Source: Streptomyces glaucescens (GTDB taxonomy: Bacteria; Actinomycetota; Actinomycetes; Streptomycetales; Streptomycetaceae). From it: DNA of 64,000 bases. The notes under the pieces were generated by a model. That model saw nothing but the letters and a program-made list of their open reading frames with translations. It made no database searches and was not told the DNA's origin. Shown piece by piece: positions 36,300 to 47,244 of the stretch. The stretch's first letter is position 1; every line of letters starts with the position of its first letter. The stretch covers positions 2,995,501 through 3,059,500 of the forward strand of contig NZ_CP009438.1 in assembly GCF_000761215.1 (NCBI RefSeq). Direction: 5' to 3'. A program made the translations under genes and the position numbers.

Positions 36300-37736
36300 G
36301 TGAGCGGCATGAAGACGCAGGAAGGCTGGTTGCGCGGGCGTACGCGCCGGGCCCGTGCCGTCACGGGCGTGCTGGCCGGCGCGCTCGCCGGGACGCTGGT
36401 GGCCGGCGGGGTGCTGGTGCTGCTGCCGGACGACCGGCCGGCCGCCGCGCCCGCGGCGGGGCCGGCCGCGGCACGGGCGGCGGTCACCCGGGGGGTGCCG
36501 GCCTCGCCGGCCGATCTGCCGGGGCTGATCGGCGACCGGGAGGCGTGGGTGCGCAGGCACCCGCGGGACGCCGGGGCGTGGGCGGTGCTGGGCGCCGCGT
36601 ACGTGGAGCAGGGGCGGCTGACCGCGGACGCCGGGTACTACCCGAAGGCGGAGCGGGCGCTGCTGGCCTCGCTGAAGGCCCGGCCGCGGGACAACGCGCA
36701 GGCGCTGGAGGGGCTGGCGGCGCTGGCCGGCGCGCGGCGGGACTTCCCGGCCGCCCGGAGGTGGGCCGAGGCGGCGCTGCGGGCCGACCGCGGGCGGTGG
36801 ACGACGTATCCGCTGCTGATCGAGGCGTACACCGGACTCGGTGACCACAAGGCGGCCCGGCGCGCCCTGGACCGCCTGCAGAAGCTGAAGTCCGGGCCGC
36901 CCGTGATGGCCCGCGCGGCGGCCGTCTACTGGGACCAGGGCTGGCGGGAGGACGCGGCCGCCCAGTTGTCGGACGCGGCGGCCTCCGCGGGGTCGCCCGC
37001 CGAGCGGGCGGCGTGGCTGGAGCGGGCGGGGCAGCTGGCGTGGGAGCGCGGGGAGCGGGAGGCGGCCCTGCGGCTGTTCCGGGAGGCGCTGCGCACCGAT
37101 CCCGGTCTGCGGGCCGCGCAGGCCGGGGAGGGCAGGGCGCTGGCGGCGCTCGGCCGCACCTCGGAGGCGCTGGTCGCGTACCGGGCGGCGCTGGCCGAGC
37201 AGCCGTCGCCGGTGTACGCGCTGGAACTGGGCGAGCTGTACGAGTCGCTGGGTCTGGAGCAGGCGGCCCGGGTGCAGTACGAGCTGCTGCGCCGGCAGGT
37301 GCGGCTGGCGGCCGCGGGCGGCGCGGACGAGGAGCTGGTCCTCGGCCGCTTCGAGGCGGACCACGGGGACGCGGCATCCGCGGTGCGGCGGCTGCGCGCG
37401 GAGTGGCGGCGGCAGCCGTCGATCGCCGTCGCGGACGCGCTCGGCTGGGCGCTGCACCGGGTGGGCGAGCACGAGGAGGCTCTGCGGTTCGCGGTGCGGG
37501 CGACGGACCGGGAGAAGGAGAACGGGGGCGAGGTGCGCAGCGCGCTGTACGCCTACCACCGGGGGATGATCGAGCGGGACCTGGGGAAGTCCGGTCCCGC
37601 TCGTCGGCACCTTCAGGAGGCGCTGCGGCTCAATCCCTGGTTCTCCCCGCTGCACGCCCCGCTCGCCCGGGCCGCGCTGAAGCGGCTGGGCGAGCCGCCG
37701 GACCGGCTGCCGCACGGGGTGTGGGCGCCGGACTGA
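36300..37736 (+). CDS. Membrane-anchored TPR-repeat protein
   Basis: 478 residues from GTG at 36300 (an ATG three codons later is possible). One N-terminal membrane helix (AVTGVLAGALAGTLVAGGVL) is followed by an extracytoplasmic domain. From residue ~80 to the end the sequence is a series of tetratricopeptide units with the usual W/G/Y-A spacing, such as AWAVLGAAYVEQGRLTADAG, ALEGLAALAGARRDFPAARR and ALGRTSEALVAYRAALAEQP. It is likely a scaffold for protein contacts at the envelope. No catalytic domain is present. Divergent from the FAD oxidase. Confidence 0.8.
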   Translation: MSGMKTQEGWLRGRTRRARAVTGVLAGALAGTLVAGGVLVLLPDDRPAAAPAAGPAAARAAVTRGVPASPADLPGLIGDREAWVRRHPRDAGAWAVLGAAYVEQGRLTADAGYYPKAERALLASLKARPRDNAQALEGLAALAGARRDFPAARRWAEAALRADRGRWTTYPLLIEAYTGLGDHKAARRALDRLQKLKSGPPVMARAAAVYWDQGWREDAAAQLSDAAASAGSPAERAAWLERAGQLAWERGEREAALRLFREALRTDPGLRAAQAGEGRALAALGRTSEALVAYRAALAEQPSPVYALELGELYESLGLEQAARVQYELLRRQVRLAAAGGADEELVLGRFEADHGDAASAVRRLRAEWRRQPSIAVADALGWALHRVGEHEEALRFAVRATDREKENGGEVRSALYAYHRGMIERDLGKSGPARRHLQEALRLNPWFSPLHAPLARAALKRLGEPPDRLPHGVWAPD

Positions 37737-37762
37737 GCCGGCAGGCGGTCCGCGGCCGGCTC
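37735..37762. terminator. Hairpin between TPR gene and hppD
   Basis: gagccgg and ccggctc form a 7-base stem overlapping the TPR stop codon, in the 30-base gap between convergent genes. Probably bidirectional. Confidence 0.55.
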
Positions 37763-37766
37763 CGGG

Positions 37767-39520
<1,754 letters not shown>

Positions 39521-39538
39521 CCGTTGGGGTGAGGTGAT

Positions 39539-40186
39539 GTGAACTTCTGGGAGTACCTGGGCAGCCGCCACCAGCAGCTGCTCGCCGACGCCGGGCAGCA
39601 CGCCTCGGCGGTCTTCCAGTGCATGGTCATGGCCGCCGTCCTCGGCGTGCTCATCGGTGTCGTCACCTACCGCACCGAGTGGGCCGGGAACCTGGCCACC
39701 ACCGCCACCTCCACCATCCTCACCATCCCGTCGCTGGCCATGATCGGCCTGCTCGTCCCGATCGTCGGCCTCGGCGTGCCCCCGACGGTCATCGCGCTCA
39801 CCCTCTACGGTCTGCTGCCGGTCGTGCGCAACTCGATCGTCGGCCTGCGCGGCGTCGACCCCGCGCTGGTGGACGCCGCGACCGGCATCGGCATGTCCCG
39901 GCTGTCCCGGCTCGCGCGGGTGGAGCTGCCGCTGGCCTGGCCGCCGATCCTCACCGGCATCCGGGTCTCGACCCAGATGCTGATGGGCATCGCCGCCATC
40001 GCCGCCTACGCCTCCGGACCCGGCCTCGGCAACGAGATCTTCCGCGGCATCGCCTCCCTGGGCAGCAAGAACGCGCTGAACCAGGTGCTCGCGGGCACCC
40101 TCGGGATCGTCGTCCTCGCCCTGCTCTTCGACGCCGCGTACGTGCTGATCGGACGGCTGACCATCCCGAGGGGGATCCGTGGCTGA
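39539..40186 (+). CDS. Osmoprotectant-type ABC transporter permease 1
   Basis: 215 residues with about five membrane helices. The OpuCB-like permease core is clear: LTIPSLAMIGLLVPIVGLGV, YGLLPVVRNSIVGLRGVDPA and the EAA loop region ATGIGMSRLSRLARVELPLA. GTG at 39539 follows GAGGTG. First gene of a four-gene operon (permease, ATPase, permease, binding protein). The family imports glycine betaine, choline or carnitine. It overlaps the next gene by 8 bases. Confidence 0.9.
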   Translation: MNFWEYLGSRHQQLLADAGQHASAVFQCMVMAAVLGVLIGVVTYRTEWAGNLATTATSTILTIPSLAMIGLLVPIVGLGVPPTVIALTLYGLLPVVRNSIVGLRGVDPALVDAATGIGMSRLSRLARVELPLAWPPILTGIRVSTQMLMGIAAIAAYASGPGLGNEIFRGIASLGSKNALNQVLAGTLGIVVLALLFDAAYVLIGRLTIPRGIRG

Positions 40187-41420
40187 GAACACCGCGACCG
40201 GCGGCGCGACCATCGAGCTGGAGAACCTGACCAAGCGCTACCCCGGCAACCCCGCCCCGTCCGTGGACAACGTCAGCATGGAGATCGGCGCGGGTGAGAC
40301 GGTGATCTTCGTCGGGCCGTCCGGCTGCGGCAAGTCCACGACCCTGAAGATGATCAACCGGCTGATCGAGCCGACCAGCGGCCGGATCCGCATCAACGGC
40401 GAGGACGTCACCGACATCGACCCGGTGAGACTGCGCCGCAAGGTCGGCTACGCCATCCAGTCCGCCGGGCTCTTCCCGCACATGACCGTCGCCCAGAACA
40501 TCGGCCTGGTCCCGAAGATGGCCGGCTGGTCCAAGGCCCGGATCCGCGACCGCGTCGAGGAACTGCTCGACCTGGTCGGCCTGGACCCCGCCGAGTTCCA
40601 CGGCCGCTACCCGCGCCAGCTCTCCGGCGGCCAGCAGCAGCGCGTCGGCGTGGCCCGGGCGCTGGCCGCCGACCCGCCGGTCCTGCTGATGGACGAGCCG
40701 TTCGGCGCGGTCGACCCGATCACCCGCGACCACCTCCAGGACGAGCTGATCCGGCTCCAGCACGAGCTGCACAAGACGATCGTCTTCGTCACCCACGACT
40801 TCGACGAGGCGATCAAGCTCGGCGACCGCATCGCCGTCCTGCGCGAACGCTCGCACATCGCCCAGTTCGACACCCCGGAGGCGATCCTCACCAACCCGGC
40901 GGACGACTTCGTCTCCGGCTTCGTCGGCGCGGGCGCCGCGCTCAAGCGCCTCAACCTCACCCGGGTCCGGGACGTGGAGATCACCGAGTATCCGACGGTC
41001 ACCGTCGACGACCCGCTCCAGGACATCTTCGACAGGCTGCGCCGCAGCGGCACCAACGAGATCCTGATGCTGGACAAGCGGGGCCGCCCCTACAAGTGGC
41101 TGCGCCGCGGCGACCTGATGCGGGCCAAGGGCTCGCTGGCCCGCGCGGGAACCCTGGTGCACGACACGGTGACCCGGGAGGCGACCCTGCGCGACGCCCT
41201 GGAGGCGGTGCTCACCGACAACGCGGGGCGGGTGGCGGTGACCGGGCGGCGCGGCGAGTACACCGGCGTCGTCGACATGGAGACCCTGATGAACTCCGTG
41301 CACGAGCTGCTGGAGGCCGACCGGCTCGACGCGATCGAGCACCAGCACGAGCTGGAGGAGGCCCGCGAGGAGCTGACCCACACCGAGCAGGAGGGCCCCG
41401 GAGGGGAGGCGAGGGCGTGA
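40179..41420 (+). CDS. Osmoprotectant-type ABC transporter ATP-binding subunit with CBS domains
   Basis: 413 residues. The ATPase domain has Walker A GPSGCGKST, Q-loop YAIQSAGLFPHMT, signature LSGGQQQRVGVARAL, Walker B LLMDEPFGAVDP and VTHDFDEA. A C-terminal tandem CBS pair (about 270-380) is present, as in OpuA/OpuC ATPases, where it senses ionic strength or c-di-AMP. Charged C-terminus EEARE. GTG at 40179 overlaps the preceding gene by 8 bases and the next by 4. Confidence 0.93.
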   Translation: MAENTATGGATIELENLTKRYPGNPAPSVDNVSMEIGAGETVIFVGPSGCGKSTTLKMINRLIEPTSGRIRINGEDVTDIDPVRLRRKVGYAIQSAGLFPHMTVAQNIGLVPKMAGWSKARIRDRVEELLDLVGLDPAEFHGRYPRQLSGGQQQRVGVARALAADPPVLLMDEPFGAVDPITRDHLQDELIRLQHELHKTIVFVTHDFDEAIKLGDRIAVLRERSHIAQFDTPEAILTNPADDFVSGFVGAGAALKRLNLTRVRDVEITEYPTVTVDDPLQDIFDRLRRSGTNEILMLDKRGRPYKWLRRGDLMRAKGSLARAGTLVHDTVTREATLRDALEAVLTDNAGRVAVTGRRGEYTGVVDMETLMNSVHELLEADRLDAIEHQHELEEAREELTHTEQEGPGGEARA

Positions 41421-42277
41421 CGACCGCACCCGGCCGCGAGCCGCGCCCCGAGGGCGAGCACGAGGTCAGAGGGCTGCCGTTCCGGGACGACGGCGAGGCC
41501 GAGCCGGAGCCCGAGCCGCGTCTGCGGCCCGCTCGGCCGCGCCGCATCGGCTGGCGGAAGCTGACCTTCGTCCCGGCCTTCCTGGTGGCGATGCTGCTGG
41601 CGACCTGGCTCTGGTTCGACCGGGCCGACCTGGACACCATCTCGGAGAACGCGCTGTCCGGCGGGCAGGTCTCCAAGGCGCTGTGGCAGCACGTCCAGCT
41701 GACGGTGATCTCCACCTTCTTCGTGCTGATCATCGCCATCCCGCTGGGGATCCTGCTGACCAGGAAGGCGTTCCGCAAGGCCACCCCGGTGGCGATGGCG
41801 CTGGCCAACATGGGCCAGGCCACGCCCGCGATCGGACTGCTCGCGCTGCTGGTGATCTGGCTCGGCATCGGCCGCCGGTCGGCCCTGATCGGCATCATCG
41901 CCTACGCCGTGCTGCCGGTGCTGTCCAACACCGTCGCCGGTCTCCGGGCCAACGACCCGACGCTGCTGGAGGCGGCCCGCGGCATCGGCATGTCCCCGCT
42001 GGGCGTGCTCACCAGGGTGGAGCTGCCGCTCGCCGTCCCGCTGATCCTGGCGGGCGTGCGCACGGCCCTCGTGCTGAACGTGGGGACGGCGACCCTGGCG
42101 ACCTTCGGAGGAGGCGGCGGACTCGGCGTGCTGATCACCACCGGCATCACCAACCAGCGGATGCCGGTGCTGGTCCTGGGCTCCGTCCTCACCATCGCCC
42201 TCGCCCTGCTGGTGGACTGGCTGGCCTCGCTGGCCGAACTGCTGCTGCGGCCCCGCGGTCTGGAGGCCGGCGCATGA
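41417..42277 (+). CDS. Osmoprotectant-type ABC transporter permease 2
   Basis: 286 residues. A ~55-residue acidic cytoplasmic N-terminus (EPEPEPRLRPARPRR) precedes six helices. Permease features are ALWQHVQLTVISTFFVLIIA, ANMGQATPAIGLLALLVIWL and the EAA loop AARGIGMSPLGVLTRVELPL. It starts with GTG at 41417 in a GTGA overlap and ends in an ATGA overlap. Heterodimer partner of the first permease. Confidence 0.9.
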   Translation: MTTAPGREPRPEGEHEVRGLPFRDDGEAEPEPEPRLRPARPRRIGWRKLTFVPAFLVAMLLATWLWFDRADLDTISENALSGGQVSKALWQHVQLTVISTFFVLIIAIPLGILLTRKAFRKATPVAMALANMGQATPAIGLLALLVIWLGIGRRSALIGIIAYAVLPVLSNTVAGLRANDPTLLEAARGIGMSPLGVLTRVELPLAVPLILAGVRTALVLNVGTATLATFGGGGGLGVLITTGITNQRMPVLVLGSVLTIALALLVDWLASLAELLLRPRGLEAGA

Positions 42278-43239
42278 GAGGGCCCTTGCGCCTGCTGCTC
42301 GCCGGGACGCTGGTGGCCGCCGCCGGCTGCGGGCTGACCAGCGGCTCCCCCATGGTCGACGACGTGCGGCCCGGCTCCGTGGGGCAGGGCCGGCCCCTCA
42401 AGGGGGCCGATCTGACGGTGACGTCCAAGTCGTTCACGGAACAGCTCGTCCTCGGCGCGATCATGGGCATCGCCTTCCAGGCGGCCGGCGCGGAGGTCCT
42501 CGACCGGACCGGCATCCAGGGCTCCATCGGCTCCCGCGAGGCGGTGCGACGCGGCGACGCGGACGCCGTGTACGAGTACACCGGCACCGCCTGGATCACC
42601 TACCTCGGCAACAAGGAGCCCATCCCCGACCCCGGCCGGCAGTGGCGGGCGGTGCGCGACGCCGACCGGGGCAACGGCCTGACCTGGCTGGCCCCGTCCG
42701 CCCTCAACAACACCTACGCCCTGGCGACGAACCAGGCCAACGCCCGCAGGTACGGCACGCGGACGCTCTCGGACGTGGCGGCGCTGGCGAAGCGGGATCC
42801 CGGCGCGGTGACCCTGTGCGTCGAGGGCGAGTTCGCCAACCGCGCGGACGGACTGCCGGGCATGCAGAAGGAGTACGGGATGGACGTCCCGGCCGGCCGC
42901 ATCACCCAGATGGACACCGGCATCATCTACACCCAGGTGGCCAAGGGCAGTTGCACCTACGGCGAGGTCTTCACCACCGACGGGCGGATCAAGTCCATGA
43001 ACCTGGTGGTGATGGAGGACGACAGGAAGTTCTTCCCCAACTACAACGCGGCTCCGGTGATCAACACCAAGACGCTGGAGGAGTGGCCCGCGATCACCGA
43101 CGTCCTCGACCCGATCACCAGGAAGCTGGACAACGACGTGGCCCGGACCCTCAACGCCAGGGTCGACGTGGACGGCGAGGACCCCCACCAGGTGGCGCTG
43201 GACTGGCTGGTCCAGGAGGGGTTCGTGAAGGAGGGCTGA
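42274..43239 (+). CDS. Osmoprotectant-type substrate-binding lipoprotein
   Basis: 321 residues. Signal peptide with lipobox LVAAAGCG, giving a lipid-anchored Cys near residue 19. The mature domain matches the OpuAC/ProX fold: LTVTSKSFTEQLVLGAIMGI, AVYEYTGTAWITYLG, LAPSALNNTYALA and NYNAAPVINTKTLEE. The YEYTG and aromatic positions form the quaternary-ammonium binding box. ATG overlaps the previous gene. It delivers substrate to the two permeases and is the last gene of the operon. Its stop lies 5 bases from the convergent protease. Confidence 0.9.
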   Translation: MRGPLRLLLAGTLVAAAGCGLTSGSPMVDDVRPGSVGQGRPLKGADLTVTSKSFTEQLVLGAIMGIAFQAAGAEVLDRTGIQGSIGSREAVRRGDADAVYEYTGTAWITYLGNKEPIPDPGRQWRAVRDADRGNGLTWLAPSALNNTYALATNQANARRYGTRTLSDVAALAKRDPGAVTLCVEGEFANRADGLPGMQKEYGMDVPAGRITQMDTGIIYTQVAKGSCTYGEVFTTDGRIKSMNLVVMEDDRKFFPNYNAAPVINTKTLEEWPAITDVLDPITRKLDNDVARTLNARVDVDGEDPHQVALDWLVQEGFVKEG

Positions 43240-43244
43240 CCGGT

Positions 43245-44033
43245 TCAGCAGGACGGGACGGGCTTGCCGGAGTCCAGCGCGACGAGGGACTGCACGGCGC
43301 CTTCGAGCGTGGTCACCGGGATCAGCCGCAGCCCCTCGGGCAGCTCCGCCTGCGCGTCCGAGCACTCGGCCTCCGGCACCAGGAAGACGGTCGCGCCGTC
43401 GCGCCGCGCGGCCTGCGTCTTCAGCGCCACCCCGCCCACCGCGCCGACCTGGCCGTCGGCGGTGATGGTGCCGGTGCCGGCGATCGTCCGGCCCCCGGTG
43501 AGGTCGCCGCCGCGGCCGTTGCCGTCCAGCTTGTCGATGATGCCGAGCGAGAACAGCAGGCCGGCGCTGGGCCCGCCGACGTCCTTGAGCTCCAGCTCCA
43601 CCTCGATGCCGTCGTCGGCGCGGTCCAGGTGGTTCAGCGCGGCGGCGGTGGCCGCGTCCTGCGACTGCCGCATCTGGTCCGCGTTGTGCTTCTCGATCTC
43701 CTTGACGTCGCCCCCGCTCGGGTAGACGGCGTCCAGCGGCATCACGGCGCGGTCGTCGCGGAACCACGCGTCGACCACCTCGCCCAGCGACACCCGGGTG
43801 TCGGGGCTGGTCGCCACGATGGTCGTCATGCGCAGCTCGCCGCGGGTGTCCCGGATGGGCGCCCCCGAGATGGTGATCACCGGGTGCCCCTTGTCCTCAC
43901 CCAGCACGTCGGCCGTCGACCCCGGCTGCGCCACCGAGAACGGCAACGGCGCGAACAGGGCCGTGGCGACGAGCCCCGCGACCGGCAGGGCGCAGACGGC
44001 GAGGGCCTGGGGACGTGAGAGACGAGAGAGCAC
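43245..44033 (-). CDS. Membrane-anchored S16 (Lon-type) serine protease
   Basis: 262 residues. An N-terminal helix (LAVCALPVAGLVATALFAPL) anchors it, with the catalytic domain outside. The Ser-Lys dyad is S156 in GGPSAGLLFS and K205 in GGVALKTQAA, both Lon-protease positions. TIAGTGTITADGQVGAVGG is also diagnostic. YlbL-type homologues often have a PDZ domain in the middle; none is visible here and the protein is shorter. GTG start at 44033. It could cleave membrane or exported proteins. Convergent with the ABC operon. Confidence 0.85.
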   Translation of the reverse strand: MLSRLSRPQALAVCALPVAGLVATALFAPLPFSVAQPGSTADVLGEDKGHPVITISGAPIRDTRGELRMTTIVATSPDTRVSLGEVVDAWFRDDRAVMPLDAVYPSGGDVKEIEKHNADQMRQSQDAATAAALNHLDRADDGIEVELELKDVGGPSAGLLFSLGIIDKLDGNGRGGDLTGGRTIAGTGTITADGQVGAVGGVALKTQAARRDGATVFLVPEAECSDAQAELPEGLRLIPVTTLEGAVQSLVALDSGKPVPSC

Positions 44034-44098
44034 GGAGCCAATCTAACCCGCGTGCCGCGGAGCCGGTCGAGCCGCCCGATCCGGTGCGACCGCCCCGG

Positions 44099-44740
44099 CT
44101 ACCGCAGCGCCTCCGCGACCTCGCGGGCCGCTTCGACGACCCGCGTCCCCACCCGTTCCGGCACCGCGTCGGCGAGCATCACCACGCCCACGCTCCCCTC
44201 GACGCCGGTGACCCCGAGCAGCGGCGCCGCGGCCCCGCTCGCCCCGGCCTCCAGCTCGCCGTGCGTCAGTGTGTACCCGGGGTCGCCGGAGGGCTTGGCC
44301 CGCGCGGACAGGATCGCCTTGCCCGCGGCACCCCGGTCCAGCGGGTGCCGGAACCCGGCCCGGTACGCCACGTGGTAGTCGGTCCACGTCGGCTCCACCA
44401 CCGCGACGGCCAGCGCCTCCGCCCCGTCGACCAGCGTCAGGTGCGCCGTGGCCCCGATGTCCTCCGCCAGCGACCGCAGCGCCGGCAGTGCCGCCTCCCG
44501 TACCAGCGGGTGCACCTGGCGGCCCAGCCCGAGCACGCCCAGCCCCACCCGGGCACGGCCGCCGAGGTCACGTCGTACGAGTGCGTGCTGCTCCAGGGTG
44601 GCCAGCAACCGGTAGACCACGGTCCGGTTCACGCCCAGCTTGGTGGATAGCTCGGTGACGGTCAGCCCGTGGTCCGTGTCGGCCAGCAGCTTGAGGACCC
44701 GCAGTCCCCGGTCGAGCGTCTGAGAGGTCTCCGCGGTCAC
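44099..44740 (-). CDS. IclR-family transcriptional regulator
   Basis: 213 residues. The winged helix-turn-helix is at the N-terminus (ETSQTLDRGLRVLKLLADTD, VTELSTKLGVNRTVVYRLLA). The C-terminal effector domain has GATAHLTLVDGAEALAVAVV and RHPLDRGAAGKAILS. The GTG at 44740 is preferred to the one at 44749 because AAGGAG lies 8 bases before it. It starts with a divergent 556-base empty region rather than an adjacent catabolic operon, so its target is unknown. The effector is probably a small organic acid. Confidence 0.85.
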   Translation of the reverse strand: MTAETSQTLDRGLRVLKLLADTDHGLTVTELSTKLGVNRTVVYRLLATLEQHALVRRDLGGRARVGLGVLGLGRQVHPLVREAALPALRSLAEDIGATAHLTLVDGAEALAVAVVEPTWTDYHVAYRAGFRHPLDRGAAGKAILSARAKPSGDPGYTLTHGELEAGASGAAAPLLGVTGVEGSVGVVMLADAVPERVGTRVVEAAREVAEALR

Positions 44741-45296
44741 GACGCCCACTCCTTAAGTGGTGAGGTCGGCAGCCCCCTCGCGGCTGGTGCGTCGCCGAGT
44801 CCCGTCAGCGACGCGCTTCAGAGGCTGCCGATCGGCCGGCGGCCCGGTCGGTACCGGGCCGCGTCGCTTCACGGCTGCGCTCCGCGGCGGCGCTGCCACG
44901 GGGCGTGTGCGTAGCGGGACAGTAGCGAGCCGGTCCGCTCAGCGGAAGGCTCCGTCCAGAATCCGGGCAGTGGCCGATATGACCTGCCGCGATATGTCCG
45001 GATACGTACGGCGCGCCGGCGGCGCCCTCAAGCCCCCGGCCACGGGCCGTCCGCCCCTGGAGCCACCGGCCGGCCTGCCCCTGCCCCCGGCCCGCGCACC
45101 TCGGCACGTCCGGCCCGGCCACCGGGTCGCGGTGTCCCGGTGACCCGGTGCCCCGCGTTCCGGTGACCCGGTGCCCCGGTGCGGCTCCCGCCGTCCGTCC
45201 AGACGCCCGCCTCGGGCACCCGGGGCCCGTCCATGCCGCACCGGCCGGCCTGCCTCCGGTCTCGGCCGCGGCCCCGGCCCGCCCGGCCCGGCGGGG
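44741..45296. other. 556-base region without a convincing gene
   Basis: Short frames exist on both strands but none has codon bias, a start with ribosome-binding site, or recognisable protein features. Contents: gccgatatgacctgccgc and cgatatgtccgg near 44970-45000 (repeated gatatg), and a 19-base direct repeat ccggtgacccggtgccccg at 45137-45155 and 45160-45178 (23-base period). It is the upstream region of the IclR gene and the downstream side of the helicase gene. Confidence 0.55.
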
Positions 45297-47096
45297 CTAC
45301 CGCATCCGCGTCGCCCACTCCTGCACCTTGGCGATCCGCTGCCGGAGCTGACCGGCCGTGGCCTCCGCGGCCGGCGGCCCGCCGCAGACCCGGCGCAGCT
45401 CGGTGTGGATCACTCCGTGCGGCTTGCCGCTCTGGTGGACGTACGCGCCGACCATCGTGTTGAGCTGCCGCCGCAGCTCCATCATCTCCTTGTGGGAGAC
45501 CACGGGCCGCCGCTCGGCGGGCAGCTCCAGCAGGTCCGCCTCGGTGTCCGGCTTCTTCCTGCTGTGCGCGATCTGCCGGGCCTGCCGCTTCTGCAGCAGC
45601 AGCTGCACCTGATCGGGTTCGAGGAGTCCCGGGATGCCCAGGTAGTCCTGCTCCTCCTCGCTGCCGGGGTGGGCCTGCATGCCGAACTCGGCGCCGTTGT
45701 ACATGACCCGGTCGAAGACGGCGTCGGACTCCAGCGCCTCGAAGGGCAGCATGTCCTGCTCGCCGGTGTCCTCGTCCTGCTGCTTCTCCGCCTCCTGGAG
45801 GAGCTTCTCCTCCTCGGCGTACGGGTCCTCCTCGCCGTCCTTCTTCGGCTTGTCGAGGACGTGGTCGCGCTCGCGCTCCATCTCGTTGGCGAAGCCGAGC
45901 AGGTCGGGCACGGTCGGCAGGAACACCGACGCGGTCTCGCCCCGGCGCCGCGAGCGCACGAAGCGCCCGACGGCCTGCGCGAAGAACAGCGGCGTCGAGA
46001 TCGTGGTCGCGTACACGCCGACCGCGAGACGCGGCACGTCGACCCCCTCGGACACCATGCGGACGGCGACCATCCACCGGTCGGTGCTGCTGCTGAACTC
46101 GTCGATCCGGCTGGACGCGCCCGCGTCGTCGGAGAGGACGAGGGTCGCCTTGTGCCCGGTGATGTCCCGGATGAGCTTGGCGTAGGCGCGGGCCGACTCC
46201 TGGTCGGAGGCGATGACCAGCGCGCCCGCGTCGGGGATCGCCTTCCTGACCTCCGTCAGGCGCTGGTCGGCGGCGCGCAGCACGGCCGGCATCCAGTCGC
46301 CGCGCGGGTCCAGCGCGGTGCGCCAGGCCTGGCTGACGGCATCCTTGGTCATCGGCTCGCCGAGCCGCGCCTCGATCTCGTCGCCGGCCTTGGTCCGCCA
46401 GCGCATGTTGCCGCTGTAGGAGAGGAAGATGACGGGGCGGACGACGCCGTCGGCGAGCGCGGAGCCGTAGCCGTAGGTGTAGTCGGCCGAGGACCGCCGG
46501 ATGCCGTCCGCGCCCTCCTCGTACGTCACGAAGGGGATCGGGTTGGTGTCCGAGCGGAACGGCGTACCGGTCAGCGCCAGGCGCCGCGTCGCGGGCTCGA
46601 ACGCCTCCAGGCAGGCCTCGCCCCAGGACTTGCTGTCACCGGCGTGGTGGATCTCGTCGAGGATGACGAGGGTCTTGCGCTGCTCGACCCGGTTGCGGTG
46701 CAGCATGGGCCGTACGCCCACCCCGGCGTAGGTCACGGCGACACCGTGGTACTCCCGGCCCAGCGGGCCCGCGCTGTACTCCGGGTCCAGCTTGATCCCT
46801 ATCCGCGCGGCGGCCTCGGCCCACTGCTTCTTCAGGTGCTCGGTGGGGGCCACCACGGTCACCTGCTGCACGACGTGGTGGTGCAGCAGCCAGGACGCCA
46901 GCGTCAGCGCGAACGTCGTCTTGCCGGCGCCGGGGGTGGCGACCGCCAGGAAGTCACGCGGCTGCTCCTGGATGTACTTCTCCATCGCCCCCTGCTGCCA
47001 GGCGCGCAGCTTGCTGGCGGTGCCCCAGGGGGCGCGGCCGGGGAAGGCGGGTGAGAGGTGGTGCGAGGAGGAGGACGAGGCGGCGGTGGTAGTCAC
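45297..47096 (-). CDS. SF2 DEAD/DEAH-box helicase
   Basis: 599 residues. Motif I ATPGAGKTT (about 53), motif II LVILDEIHHAG, motif III LALTGTPFRSD and motif VI-like TPLFFAQAVGRFVRSRRRG. The type is the RadD/DEAD-helicase group, acting on DNA or RNA. A long charged region (EEDPYAEEEKLLQEAEKQQDE) and a C-terminal helical domain (QLNTMVGAYVHQSGKPHGVI, with a DUF-like fold) follow. GTG at 47096. It is monocistronic, on the same strand as the MFS gene 148 bases upstream. The biological substrate is not evident. Confidence 0.88.
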   Translation of the reverse strand: MTTTAASSSSSHHLSPAFPGRAPWGTASKLRAWQQGAMEKYIQEQPRDFLAVATPGAGKTTFALTLASWLLHHHVVQQVTVVAPTEHLKKQWAEAAARIGIKLDPEYSAGPLGREYHGVAVTYAGVGVRPMLHRNRVEQRKTLVILDEIHHAGDSKSWGEACLEAFEPATRRLALTGTPFRSDTNPIPFVTYEEGADGIRRSSADYTYGYGSALADGVVRPVIFLSYSGNMRWRTKAGDEIEARLGEPMTKDAVSQAWRTALDPRGDWMPAVLRAADQRLTEVRKAIPDAGALVIASDQESARAYAKLIRDITGHKATLVLSDDAGASSRIDEFSSSTDRWMVAVRMVSEGVDVPRLAVGVYATTISTPLFFAQAVGRFVRSRRRGETASVFLPTVPDLLGFANEMERERDHVLDKPKKDGEEDPYAEEEKLLQEAEKQQDEDTGEQDMLPFEALESDAVFDRVMYNGAEFGMQAHPGSEEEQDYLGIPGLLEPDQVQLLLQKRQARQIAHSRKKPDTEADLLELPAERRPVVSHKEMMELRRQLNTMVGAYVHQSGKPHGVIHTELRRVCGGPPAAEATAGQLRQRIAKVQEWATRMR

Positions 47097-47244
47097 GGTC
47101 TCCGGGGTGGGGGTAGGACTGCTCGGCTACGTATGACAACCGGGCCACCCTACCGGCGGCCCGGCACCGTCAACGCGCGGACGGCACCGGGTCGCCCGAG
47201 GGTGGGACCCACGTCACAACACCCTCGGTGACCCCGGCGTTGAC

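Noticed and set aside
44939..45241. A 100-codon frame in the 556-base gap
   Set aside because: No ribosome-binding site, no codon-position bias and Arg/Gly-rich sequence; no evidence for a gene.
45028..46077. A 349-codon minus-strand frame overlapping the helicase end
   Set aside because: It is an out-of-frame reading of the helicase C-terminus plus the non-coding interval; codon bias is wrong.
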